Source of the DNA: a virus
DNA: 64,000 nucleotides
Reading direction: 5' to 3' (one strand)
Virus record (IMG/VR): IMGVR_UViG_3300009285_002342
Location: 51,126 to 115,125 of that record
How positions within the stretch are numbered: position 1 is the stretch's first letter; each line of letters opens with the position of its first letter. Below the pieces are notes generated by a model that worked only from the letters and a program-made list of their open reading frames with translations, was not told the origin of the DNA and did not search any database. This document shows positions 8,569-16,708 of this stretch, in pieces. A program made the translations under genes and the position numbers.

Positions 8569-9974
8569 AAACAATCCTCCAAAATTCTTATTCTAAAATC
8601 GTCTTCCTTTTCATATTTCCAGATTATCCTTCCTTCGGAATCATTCCCCACCGGTACTATCCCCCTTCCCCAATCCAGCGAATAAGAAGGATTTCCGCTA
8701 AGGTTCCACAATCCAAAAAATTCCTGCTTAAGATTTTCAGAAAGGAAACCCCCGTTTTCTTCTACATACTTTTCGTATTCATCCCAAGTTACCGCCCGTC
8801 CTTTCTGGTTTTTTATGTACCAGATCGCAGACACAGAACTTCCGCGATTAAATTTTGAATCCGGAAAGAAATCCCCCACTTCGCAACATATCTCGTTTCC
8901 GTTTTCCGCTACATTCCCTAAGTCGAAAGTAGAACAACGGAATCCCTTTTCTCTAAAAAGGTCCATAAACTTTCCTAGAAGAAGGGAACCAAGGGCTTGA
9001 CTATCGGAAGTAAGCAGATACATCCGGTTAAAATCATATCCTAAATTCGTAAAGTTATTACGGATACCTGGATTGTTGGCGGAATAGGAATATGTATCGA
9101 AGGTAATGTGTCGAACGCCGGCCGCATAAACTTCTTCAATATATTTTTCGACGAATTCCTTTTCGTCATTTATGAAAACCATCCACGGCTCTATCCTAGC
9201 CACAACCCTTATCCCAGCAGAAGATAAAATGCGCATCGCCTCTAACCGCTTTTTGTAAGAAGGCGCTCCCGGCTCTATCGCTTTTAAGATCCGGTTGTCT
9301 GCGGAAATCAAAGTAACGTGTACTGCAGCTTTAGAAGGATTATCCGCTAAAGCGGAAAGGTAAGGTTCTTCGGCAGGTAAATCCGATTTAGTATTTATCA
9401 TTATCGGATAATTTCTGTCTTTTAGATGATTCAAAAACGCTAACGCTATTCCGTTCTTCCTTTCTGCGTAAATAAAATCTTCGAATCGAATTCCTAACCG
9501 AATCGGAATACGGTTTTTTATCGCTCTTTGAATATCGGAAGCATTTAACGGAAGTCCCTTAGCGACAACCTCAAAATGCCTATCCAGTTCCGCACGAAAA
9601 TAATCAGGCGGGCAAGATCGTATTCCCATTTCCTCAGTTCTATCCCAAAAGGAAGTGTACAATGTCGCTTTTAGTATATCCGCGAAGCAATATTGGCAAC
9701 GGAAAGGGCACGCCTTTGCGTCATAGCAATCCGCATTGAGGGGCATCGGGCAAGCGGCTGCCCGAAGACTAACCTCAATAAAATGTTTAATCCTTTCCGT
9801 GTTAAATATCTTCTCTTTGTTTTGCCACTTTTGCCTTATCAGATTAAATTCATGATAATTTGTTTTTCTGCCTTTAATCTTAACTTCGGATTTCAATTTG
9901 TCTTTAACGGAAGTTAGAATCTTCTGTCTGGGAATCAGTTTAGAAACTAAAGATCGCAATTCGTAATAATTCAT
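8565..9974 (-). CDS. Radical SAM enzyme, spore-photoproduct-lyase-like
   Basis: 469 residues. The radical SAM cluster motif is CPFRCQYC (CxxxCxxC, residues ~88-95). It is followed by TIM-barrel features such as MINTKSDLP, HVTLISAD and RIEPWM, and a later CC pair. The arrangement matches the SPL-like / Rv2578c-type radical SAM proteins, which include DNA photoproduct repair enzymes and uncharacterised members. It is the last of a coupled set (radical SAM, methyltransferase-fold, aldo/keto reductase, radical SAM). Repair of UV damage and nucleotide hypermodification are both possible. Confidence 0.8.
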   Translation of the reverse strand: MNYYELRSLVSKLIPRQKILTSVKDKLKSEVKIKGRKTNYHEFNLIRQKWQNKEKIFNTERIKHFIEVSLRAAACPMPLNADCYDAKACPFRCQYCFADILKATLYTSFWDRTEEMGIRSCPPDYFRAELDRHFEVVAKGLPLNASDIQRAIKNRIPIRLGIRFEDFIYAERKNGIALAFLNHLKDRNYPIMINTKSDLPAEEPYLSALADNPSKAAVHVTLISADNRILKAIEPGAPSYKKRLEAMRILSSAGIRVVARIEPWMVFINDEKEFVEKYIEEVYAAGVRHITFDTYSYSANNPGIRNNFTNLGYDFNRMYLLTSDSQALGSLLLGKFMDLFREKGFRCSTFDLGNVAENGNEICCEVGDFFPDSKFNRGSSVSAIWYIKNQKGRAVTWDEYEKYVEENGGFLSENLKQEFFGLWNLSGNPSYSLDWGRGIVPVGNDSEGRIIWKYEKEDDFRIRILEDCL

Positions 9975-10954
9975 AATGGATAGTTACTTTCTATTTCGGC
10001 AATTTCGTCATCGGCAAGTTCTATTTTTACGGATTTAAGATTGTCTTTTAGATGCTCTAAATTATTTGTAGCTGGAATTGGAAGGACACCTTTCTTGCTT
10101 AAAAGCCAAGATAATGCAATTTGTGGCGATTTGCCTCCCTTTGATTTTGCTATTTTGTCTAAAATTGGTTTGTGTAATTTCTTATATGATTGCCCCAAAG
10201 GGCTATAGGCAATAACCAATATCCCCCTTTCTTGACAATACGGCAATAAAAATTCTTCTATACGCCTATCAATAAGCGAATAACTGACTTGAACGGAACG
10301 TATAACGTCACCAGAAAAATCAGAAAGAAATCTTTGCATTGATTCAATCATATCTACCGAACAATTACTAAGACCTATAGAAAGAATCTTGCCCTTTTTA
10401 CGCAATCCAACTAAAGTTTTACCTAAAACCTCGTCCGAATACTTATCGTTAGGAAAGTGAATTTGCAAATGGCTAACCCTTCCTAACTTTTCTAAAGATC
10501 TTGAAACGGTAGAAGTAAGTGCAGAAGATGACATATGATCCCTTCGAACTTTTGTAGCTACGGGAATTGAAATGTTTTTTAGTGCTTTCCCCAATTCTGT
10601 TTCTACCTTACCGTATCCGTATCCTTCTGCGGTATCTATCAATACAGCGCCGAAATTTACCGCTTCTTCTATAAGACTATAATCATATTTCCAACCATAT
10701 GTCCCGAAACCAATACCGCATTTACATTCGATTTCCATTGGTTTAAAAGAAATATCCTGGTGGTCTAAAAGTTTTTCTAAACGCCTAACCGAATATTGAA
10801 GTAATTCTTTTCTTTTAATCAAAAGCGCAGAAGATAAAGACATATAGCGTAGATTAAGTCCCCACATCGATCCGTGCAAAACATCTGAAGCCCCTGCGCT
10901 TAATTTCTTATCAAAAGAAAAGTTTTTTATTTCGTCAAGTATTTTTAACCACAC
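9971..10954 (-). CDS. Aldo/keto reductase with N-terminal extension
   Basis: 327 residues from a GTG at 10954. From about residue 80 it is a canonical NAD(P)H aldo/keto reductase: GFGTYGW, DTAEGYGYGKVETELGKAL with the catalytic Asp and Tyr, ATKVRRDH with the catalytic Lys, LQIHFPND with the His, and YSPLGQ. The first ~80 residues (SAGASDVLHGSMWGLNLRYM) do not belong to the family and may be a partner-binding domain. The gene overlaps both neighbours. A lone AKR is rare in phages; its substrate may be a product of the adjacent radical SAM enzymes. Confidence 0.85.
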   Translation of the reverse strand: MWLKILDEIKNFSFDKKLSAGASDVLHGSMWGLNLRYMSLSSALLIKRKELLQYSVRRLEKLLDHQDISFKPMEIECKCGIGFGTYGWKYDYSLIEEAVNFGAVLIDTAEGYGYGKVETELGKALKNISIPVATKVRRDHMSSSALTSTVSRSLEKLGRVSHLQIHFPNDKYSDEVLGKTLVGLRKKGKILSIGLSNCSVDMIESMQRFLSDFSGDVIRSVQVSYSLIDRRIEEFLLPYCQERGILVIAYSPLGQSYKKLHKPILDKIAKSKGGKSPQIALSWLLSKKGVLPIPATNNLEHLKDNLKSVKIELADDEIAEIESNYPL

Positions 10955-11664
10955 AATCCAAAACCTTTCAATTTTGCTTTCTTTGGTTTGAATTCTTCAT
11001 GCCCCCTAGAAACAAACAAATCGGAAGGTTGAATATGCGTAATCTTTCCTTTTTCATTTCCATACAAAACCATAGCGGCATTCATAAAAGCGGAAACAGC
11101 TATGAGATTTTTCCCAACAATCGGTTTTGTTTCCTTAGCCAACAATTCGTAGTATTCCTCTTCGGTTTTAACGCCATAATGACGGAGATTCCCGAACTTA
11201 AAACCAAAACAAGTGCTATCGGCTATTATAACCCATTTTGCTGTTTTCGCTACTCTTGACAATACTTCGCTATGTCCAGGCAACTTACGCAAAGTAAAGG
11301 CGTCAAAATCCAAAATTAGAATGTCCGATTCCGGCGGCGTCCAAGAATAAACATCGTTATTCAATACAGTGTGGTTTGGAAAATTACTTTTCAAAAAACC
11401 ACAACAATTTTCGTCCTTATCGTTAATAATCAATTCACAATCAGTCCATCTTGTTAACGAAACAGCGCACCAAAAACCAGATCTAGCTATAGCGTCTACG
11501 ATTTTTGGTTTCTTTCCACAATTTATTACAGACAAAACTGCATCAAGCGTTCTACAAGTTTCCGCTACATCACGGTACGGAACAACTTGGCTAGGTGTCC
11601 TTATCTTTCTTTCTGTCCCTGATTCGGGAATGTCAAGTTTTATTTTTCCTACGGAATAAATCAT
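10945..11664 (-). CDS. Class I SAM-methyltransferase-fold protein, degenerate
   Basis: 239 residues. A Rossmann-type methyltransferase layout is visible: VDAIARSGFW in place of motif I, CELIINDKDE for motif II, LNNDVYSW for motif III and DILILDFDAF for motif IV. Motif I lacks the usual Gly-rich loop, so activity is uncertain. The acidic motif IV (DFDAF) is not that of a standard DNA adenine or cytosine enzyme. It is embedded between a radical SAM gene and the AKR gene with overlapping ends, implying a shared pathway. Confidence 0.5.
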   Translation of the reverse strand: MIYSVGKIKLDIPESGTERKIRTPSQVVPYRDVAETCRTLDAVLSVINCGKKPKIVDAIARSGFWCAVSLTRWTDCELIINDKDENCCGFLKSNFPNHTVLNNDVYSWTPPESDILILDFDAFTLRKLPGHSEVLSRVAKTAKWVIIADSTCFGFKFGNLRHYGVKTEEEYYELLAKETKPIVGKNLIAVSAFMNAAMVLYGNEKGKITHIQPSDLFVSRGHEEFKPKKAKLKGFGLCG

Positions 11665-12731
11665 AGCCCACTATCCTTCATTGTGTAATGATTTTTTGAT
11701 TTACCGCACATAATCAATTCTGCGTTTTTTAAATCTTCTTTTGTCCCAATTCCTTCCCAGGTAGTTTCTAAAATAGTTTTTCTATCTAAACCTTCTTGCA
11801 GCAATTTTCTCCAATTGTGAGTGTTAAATTTGAAAGCATTTTTTATGTCTATTCCGCAACAAGTGTTAAGATTAGATACCCAATTTTTCGGAAGGTTGAC
11901 AAAATCCGGACATCCAAGATTTATATTTTCCTTGTCTGCAATTTCGCACAATTCCTTCTGAACAGGTTTCCATTTTTTATCCTGATTAGCGTCCCATATT
12001 TTTTCAATATCTAAACCTATATCCAAAAGACGTTTTGCAGTATAAGGATTCAAATGTAAATTGTAGATATTGTAAGACATAAAACCATAAGACTTGATAA
12101 GTTTAAGAATATCTTTAAATTGCGAAACAGTATGATACCCAGGAATAAAAGGTTCCCCCCTTATTCCAACATTTAACCCCAATCTCAACCATTCTTTTCC
12201 TATCATTAAACGATCTTTAATCGGAGAGGTTCTTTTCCTTTCGAATATTTCCCAATCAGATTCACAGCCAGCAGTTATTTCGATTAAAAAACAGAAGCAA
12301 TCTTTTTTTGTCTTAACAAATAAACCCGTATCCCTTAAAGCATTAGAAATGTATCTTGAACAAATTACGAAAGGCCAAGATAAATCTATCAGAACCTTAA
12401 CGCTGTTTCTAGTTACTTTGTGCTGATTTTCTATCGATTGATAAGGATCAGCTTTCCTTCCTAAAAATATTGCCTTTTTCTTTTTTAACGCAATAGCTAA
12501 GGGAGATTTTGGATCTTTTGATCTTTGAGAATCTGTTAATTTTTTACAGATTTGTTCTGGATTTGCTATCCGTTGTTCTTCGCCCCAAATCTTGTTAAGG
12601 TTTCTGCCTAAGCAGTGAAAACAATCTGCTTCACAAGCCCAATAAGATTCAAGAGTCAACGGAAGTGGACAATTTAGATGGGTTTTTCTAATACAGAAAG
12701 GATTTTTATATTCTTTCAAGTTATTCACCAA
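11661..12731 (-). CDS. Second radical SAM enzyme, SPL-type
   Basis: 356 residues if started at the TTG at 12731. The cluster motif CEADCFHC (CxxxCxxC) lies near residue 33, so the start must be close to this point. Barrel elements include IFLGRKADPYQ, LIEITAGCES and GIRGEPFIPGYH. C-terminal cysteines (TCCG, MCGKS) might hold an extra cluster. No ATG or convincing ribosome site is near; GTG at 12728 is an alternative. A strong hairpin sits just upstream. It is distantly similar in type to the radical SAM at 8565-9974 and is the first gene of the cassette. Confidence 0.75.
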   Translation of the reverse strand: MVNNLKEYKNPFCIRKTHLNCPLPLTLESYWACEADCFHCLGRNLNKIWGEEQRIANPEQICKKLTDSQRSKDPKSPLAIALKKKKAIFLGRKADPYQSIENQHKVTRNSVKVLIDLSWPFVICSRYISNALRDTGLFVKTKKDCFCFLIEITAGCESDWEIFERKRTSPIKDRLMIGKEWLRLGLNVGIRGEPFIPGYHTVSQFKDILKLIKSYGFMSYNIYNLHLNPYTAKRLLDIGLDIEKIWDANQDKKWKPVQKELCEIADKENINLGCPDFVNLPKNWVSNLNTCCGIDIKNAFKFNTHNWRKLLQEGLDRKTILETTWEGIGTKEDLKNAELIMCGKSKNHYTMKDSGL

Positions 12732-12737
12732 GAATTA

Positions 12738-12771
12738 ATTAGGGACTCGGTGAATTTTCCGAGTCCCTAAT
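12738..12771 (-). terminator. Strong hairpin after the 12787-13461 gene
   Basis: Perfect 13-bp stem (ATTAGGGACTCGG / CCGAGTCCCTAAT) with an 8-base loop, followed on the minus strand by TAATTCTT. It separates the promoter-driven gene upstream from the radical SAM cassette, whose first start codon lies seven bases beyond. Confidence 0.7.
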
Positions 12772-12786
12772 TTCAGAAGGGATTTG

Positions 12787-13461
12787 TTAGACAGGGGCTA
12801 CAGTCTTGGGATCAATCTTGGATACCTTACCGAATCCTATTGCACAAGGCATCATTACATCGACAAGATGTTTCGACTGTTTAAGGTTATCCTTACCGCC
12901 GCCAGAAACATAATCGTTATTGGCGAGTTCGGCCAAATCATCAATGGAAATTTGACACTTGAGATTATTGACGACATCAATGAACGATTCGGTTCTTGTC
13001 TTCTTGGAAGACGTTGCCTTCGGTGCTTTCGGTTCCTTCGGCGGCTTAGGCGGTTTTTCAGCCTTTGCCAGTTTTTCTACCTTTTCGGTTTTCGCGGGTC
13101 TACCACGTTTTCCCTTTTGAACAGGCGGATCTTTCGGAAGCTTCTCTCTGGCCAAAAGGATTGCTGTCTTTGCATCGTCCAGTCCCAACTCCCCGAGCAG
13201 CTCAACGGTTTCGTCGCTCAGATTCGCATCCCCCGGCGTCTTCTCCGGATCGATTAGTTCCGCTGCTTCCGTAACCAAAGCGGTCAACTTCTCGATCAGC
13301 GCATCTTCGCCTTCCGCCTCTGCCTTCGCGATTGCTTCCTTTCGCGCCTTTCCCTTTACCCCGTCCTCTACCAAACACCCGTAGGTAATGTCGATAGGCG
13401 GTTTAAGAACAAGAATCCGATTCATGTCCTCTGCGGCGTTTTGCAATACTTTAAGTTCCAT
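12787..13461 (-). CDS. Hypothetical protein with Ala/Lys/Pro linker and AT-hook-like motif
   Basis: 224 residues. An acidic N-terminal half is followed by a Lys/Pro/Ala linker containing KGKRGRPAK (an AT-hook-like GRP core). A compact C-terminal segment has VNNLKCQISIDDLAELAN. The gene is GC-richer than its neighbours and is flanked by its own promoter and a strong terminator, so it is likely an abundant single-gene transcript. A DNA-binding role is possible from the GRP motif; no family was recognised. Confidence 0.6.
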   Translation of the reverse strand: MELKVLQNAAEDMNRILVLKPPIDITYGCLVEDGVKGKARKEAIAKAEAEGEDALIEKLTALVTEAAELIDPEKTPGDANLSDETVELLGELGLDDAKTAILLAREKLPKDPPVQKGKRGRPAKTEKVEKLAKAEKPPKPPKEPKAPKATSSKKTRTESFIDVVNNLKCQISIDDLAELANNDYVSGGGKDNLKQSKHLVDVMMPCAIGFGKVSKIDPKTVAPV

Positions 13462-13523
13462 ACCGTTTCCTCCTTTTTCCGTTAAAGTTTTTTATCGGTA
13501 AAAAATTTACCCTATCCAATGAT

Positions 13524-13552
13524 ATTATAACGAAAAAATTAAATATTTTAAA
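13524..13552 (-). promoter_or_regulatory. Sigma70-like promoter for the 12787-13461 gene
   Basis: Minus-strand TTTAAA (-35), 17-base spacer, TATAAT (-10). It lies about 60 bases upstream of the ATG at 13461. The same TTTAAA-17-TATAAT arrangement occurs before the structured-RNA cluster at 63869-63897. Confidence 0.65.
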
Positions 13553-13609
13553 GGCGCACGGCGATTTTTTTATAAAAAAATTAAATAAAAAATTCCGGGA
13601 GGTTACGCC

Positions 13610-14415
13610 TTATTTTCCCCAATGCTTGCTTTCAACCCCCCCAATAATATCAAATCCTTCCTTCGTATTATAAACTCCCTTCGCATCATACCAATTTTGC
13701 AAAAATTCTTCAAACGTATTTTCTATCGCCCTACCTTTTAATTTCCCGTTCCAAAGTTCTAACATTGCTCTTTCAAACGCTCTGTAAATTCCGGGCCATC
13801 TATCCATATGTTTTTTAATAACTTTGGGTCTTCCACATATAAACGGACAAACAACACAACCAACTCTATCGAAACCCTGATCGTAAAGTTCGCAATAAGG
13901 TAAATTATATTTTTCAATATATTCCCAAATTGCCCATTCTCCCCAATTAAAAATTGGTTTATATAGAGTCTGTTTTTTAAAATACCGGTCTATTCTTGGT
14001 CTATTCGCTCTTTTGGCAGATTCTTCTTTTCTAATACCCATCAATCTTCTCTCAAGAGAAACCTCTTTAGTTGGTTTTTTCTTTAACTCGTCACAACACC
14101 ACCTTGAAAACTTTGTAGGAAATCCTCTTATCGGAATCAATTCATAAAATGATTTTTCAGGTTTTTCCATATTACATCGGAATGATTCCTTTTTATAAAC
14201 TTTACAACTTCCGGCGGATCTATTCCGGTAACGGAATAATAAGTCTGAAATTTTACGCCTGAACGTTTAGTTAAATCTTTTAAGACGCAAGAATCCTTTC
14301 CACCGGAAAATCCTAAAAAATAACCTTCCAGAGGTTCATTTTTTTGGATAAAGGTTATCGCTTCCTCTTCGTATTTTTCCAGAAAATCTATAAACCCTTT
14401 AGTTGTTTTTCTCAT
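13610..14415 (-). pseudogene. PAPS-reductase / ATP-pyrophosphatase family protein, frameshifted
   Basis: Two overlapping frames make one protein of about 268 residues. The first (14415 to 14137) has the PP-loop FSGGKDSCVL. The second (to 13610) has RGFPTKFSRWCCDELKK, then CVVCPF and a C-terminal tail. The frames join at TGGAAAAACC (near 14157); adding one A gives a continuous family-like sequence. Phage members of this family are common and mostly uncharacterised; some are DndC-like sulfur-transfer relatives. It may be a true lesion, a programmed -1 shift or an assembly error. It directly follows the helicase gene. Confidence 0.75.
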
Positions 14416-15989
14416 TACGCTTCCTTTTTAGCGGTCATTAGGTAACTGTCTAAATATGGCCTTCCGGTACGCAAAGACTGTAAGATCATAATTTCCGAAG
14501 AAGATACGGTTTCGCCGTGTCGCCGTTTAGAAATCGAAGCCCGAATTATTCCGGCGTCTTTTTCCCAAGAAGACTGATTAAAAGAAGCCCCATCGTCTAA
14601 TTCGTGAATCTTATCTATCGCTTCCCCCCACGTTCCTCTTCCTACCTGTTTTCCGCTACGCATTGTATTAGATTGCGAAGCGGAAGCCACTAAGCAGTTT
14701 AATTCTTGCGCTACTGCTTTATGTTCCCTCCATATCTTTCCGATAGAAACCCTAGGGTCTTTCGGAATTGCCCATTTGAATTTATCCGCATAATCCGTTA
14801 CGATTAATCCCGGTACTATCCCTTCGTAGTAAACCAGATTCTTTACCGCAGCTACCATATCTTCGGTTGTATATTTCCCGTTCGGAAATTCGATTAAACA
14901 GAACTTACCGGCTTTACGTAGCATCCCGCTTCGATCCAATACCGCTTGTTTCCGTAAGGCTACGTTCGGATCTAATAAACCTGGATCTTCGGTTTCCGTC
15001 CACCACGCAGTCGGTTCGAATTCATTCCTGCCTTTACAGGCTGTGCAAACTTTATATCCCCTAGGCATATCTTTAAAAGACGGACGAAGTTTGTCTTTAA
15101 GTAACGCTACGCCACATCCATTCGCACACGTCCCGAGTTGATTTTTCTTACAATCCCAAATCGGTATTAAAAGTTTACCGTGTCTTTCGATAGGCGCGGA
15201 AGTAAGGGATTGCCATATTCTTTTTACCATCTTCTTCGTAGACATTTCCATAGAAAAGAATACAACGTTGTGCCCCGAGAAGACGGCTAACTGCGCCATA
15301 TACGTTAACCACCAAGTCTTTCCTACTCCGGATTCGGCTTGTACCGCGAAAAGGAAACCCCTTTCTAACGGCCCTAAAGCATTTCCTAAAGCACCCGGAA
15401 GCCTCATAATAATATCCGGATTTTCGTCTTCCGGCGTTAAGGATTCTACAATACAATCAATATCCCGTAAAGGATCTACGGAAAGGATTAACGGCTTCGC
15501 TGGTTTCTCGTATTCTTTAACGCAGTTTTCCCCTTCGTCCAACTTCCCGGCAATAATCGCTGCGGTAAGTTTATCGCGAAGGTTCTTTAGACCGGCAGCT
15601 CGGAAGTGTTTTTCTGCTTCTGATATTATGTAATCCACATTAAAGGTTTCCGAAAGTTCGTATTCATCCGAAATCGAAGCTAAAAAATCCTCTAATAATT
15701 CCGCGTCTTCTTCGGGAACAGAAGCTTTGTGCGTAAGGTAGATATCTTCAATATGTCTAACCGGCGCTTTATTGAACTTTTCGAAATACTCTAAGCACCA
15801 TTGCGCTATTTTCCGTGCATAGTTAGACTGAAAATATTCCAGTTTACAAAGTGGTTTTACGCCTTTCGCGAATCGGTCAGAAGTTACTAAGCCGATACAA
15901 ATCATTCTTTCGATTTTCGCGTCTACTTCGGTCGGCCTGCGCCGGATACCCGTACCGTCCGGACCGGCTAAAATCATCGCTCCGCTCAT
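14415..15989 (-). CDS. Replicative DNA helicase, DnaB-type RecA fold
   Basis: 524 residues. An N-terminal helical domain (~170 residues) precedes a RecA-like core with Walker A ESGVGKTWW near residue 225, FFSMEMSTKKM, a Walker B region LIVTDYADKF, and SASQSN. A zinc-ribbon insertion (CKKNQLGTCANGC and CTACKG) splits the core, unusual for DnaB. The C-terminal SKRRHGE segment resembles the arginine-finger region. It sits upstream of the primase and initiator genes in coordinate order, consistent with a helicase-primase replisome. Confidence 0.85.
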   Translation of the reverse strand: MSGAMILAGPDGTGIRRRPTEVDAKIERMICIGLVTSDRFAKGVKPLCKLEYFQSNYARKIAQWCLEYFEKFNKAPVRHIEDIYLTHKASVPEEDAELLEDFLASISDEYELSETFNVDYIISEAEKHFRAAGLKNLRDKLTAAIIAGKLDEGENCVKEYEKPAKPLILSVDPLRDIDCIVESLTPEDENPDIIMRLPGALGNALGPLERGFLFAVQAESGVGKTWWLTYMAQLAVFSGHNVVFFSMEMSTKKMVKRIWQSLTSAPIERHGKLLIPIWDCKKNQLGTCANGCGVALLKDKLRPSFKDMPRGYKVCTACKGRNEFEPTAWWTETEDPGLLDPNVALRKQAVLDRSGMLRKAGKFCLIEFPNGKYTTEDMVAAVKNLVYYEGIVPGLIVTDYADKFKWAIPKDPRVSIGKIWREHKAVAQELNCLVASASQSNTMRSGKQVGRGTWGEAIDKIHELDDGASFNQSSWEKDAGIIRASISKRRHGETVSSSEIMILQSLRTGRPYLDSYLMTAKKEA

Positions 15990-16023
15990 ATATGGGAAAC
16001 TTTCTTTAAAGGTTTCTGCATCC

Positions 16024-16266
16024 TTATCCCCTTTCGAATCTTCGTTTTTTCGGTAGAAGCGAACAACCTTTATCGCACTCTAAGGAAATCCAAGATTGCG
16101 CTACTGACCAAGTATAATTAACCAAAGCACCGCAAAGCGGACATTTATCCTGTCCTTGAATATAGTCCGCAGTATTATCTCGGAAATGTTTAAGTTTACG
16201 GGAAAGAAAAGTCGGTATAGATTCCGTTTGTACTGCGGACTTTTTGAGTAAGCCGAATCCGGTCAT
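16024..16266 (-). CDS. Small zinc-ribbon protein
   Basis: 80 residues from the ATG at 16266, preceded by AGGA at good spacing. A CPLCG ... CDKGC cysteine set suggests one zinc site. No family recognised. It is one of a string of small genes between the helicase and the initiator. Confidence 0.6.
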   Translation of the reverse strand: MTGFGLLKKSAVQTESIPTFLSRKLKHFRDNTADYIQGQDKCPLCGALVNYTWSVAQSWISLECDKGCSLLPKKRRFERG

Positions 16267-16268
16267 AG

Positions 16269-16490
16269 TTATTTTCCTACGAAGAAAATACATTTTTGCG
16301 GATAAAGCCCGTCTTCGCTCATCGGAATCATCTTATGAAGAACGGAACCTTTCTTATTCGCTTCTTCATAGTTCCAAAGCATATGCGCCGTTAGACAGGG
16401 GCAACAGAAGTCTTCAAGGTTATGAACACATTTATCACAATATATTTCTTCGTAACGCATACCGATTGTACCATTAGCAAAATAAGCCAT
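16269..16490 (-). CDS. Small Cys-rich protein
   Basis: 73 residues from the ATG at 16490, with AGGAG eight bases upstream. CDKCVHNLEDFCCPC points to a compact metal site. Unknown function; adjacent to another small zinc protein gene. Confidence 0.6.
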   Translation of the reverse strand: MAYFANGTIGMRYEEIYCDKCVHNLEDFCCPCLTAHMLWNYEEANKKGSVLHKMIPMSEDGLYPQKCIFFVGK

Positions 16491-16492
16491 TG

Positions 16493-16708
16493 TTATTTCT
16501 CCTTTTCCCACCATCTATTTCTATTCGGAAGACAACCAGAGTTAATATAAAGAACGGCATCGTATAAAGCGTCCCGATATCCACCGTTATATCCTTCGCC
16601 GGATAAACCACGAGAATATAAATCACCGCCTCTAATAGATTTTGAAATATCTTCTTGTACATTTTCTGCTACTTTGGAAAGTTTGCAGACGATTTGTTTT
16701 TTAGTCAT
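16493..16708 (-). CDS. Small hypothetical protein
   Basis: 71 residues. The helical N-terminus has MTKKQIVCKLSKVAENVQED; a Gly/Tyr-rich middle holds GEGYNGGYRDALYDAVLYIN. The start overlaps the end of the initiator gene. Unknown function. Confidence 0.5.
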   Translation of the reverse strand: MTKKQIVCKLSKVAENVQEDISKSIRGGDLYSRGLSGEGYNGGYRDALYDAVLYINSGCLPNRNRWWEKEK

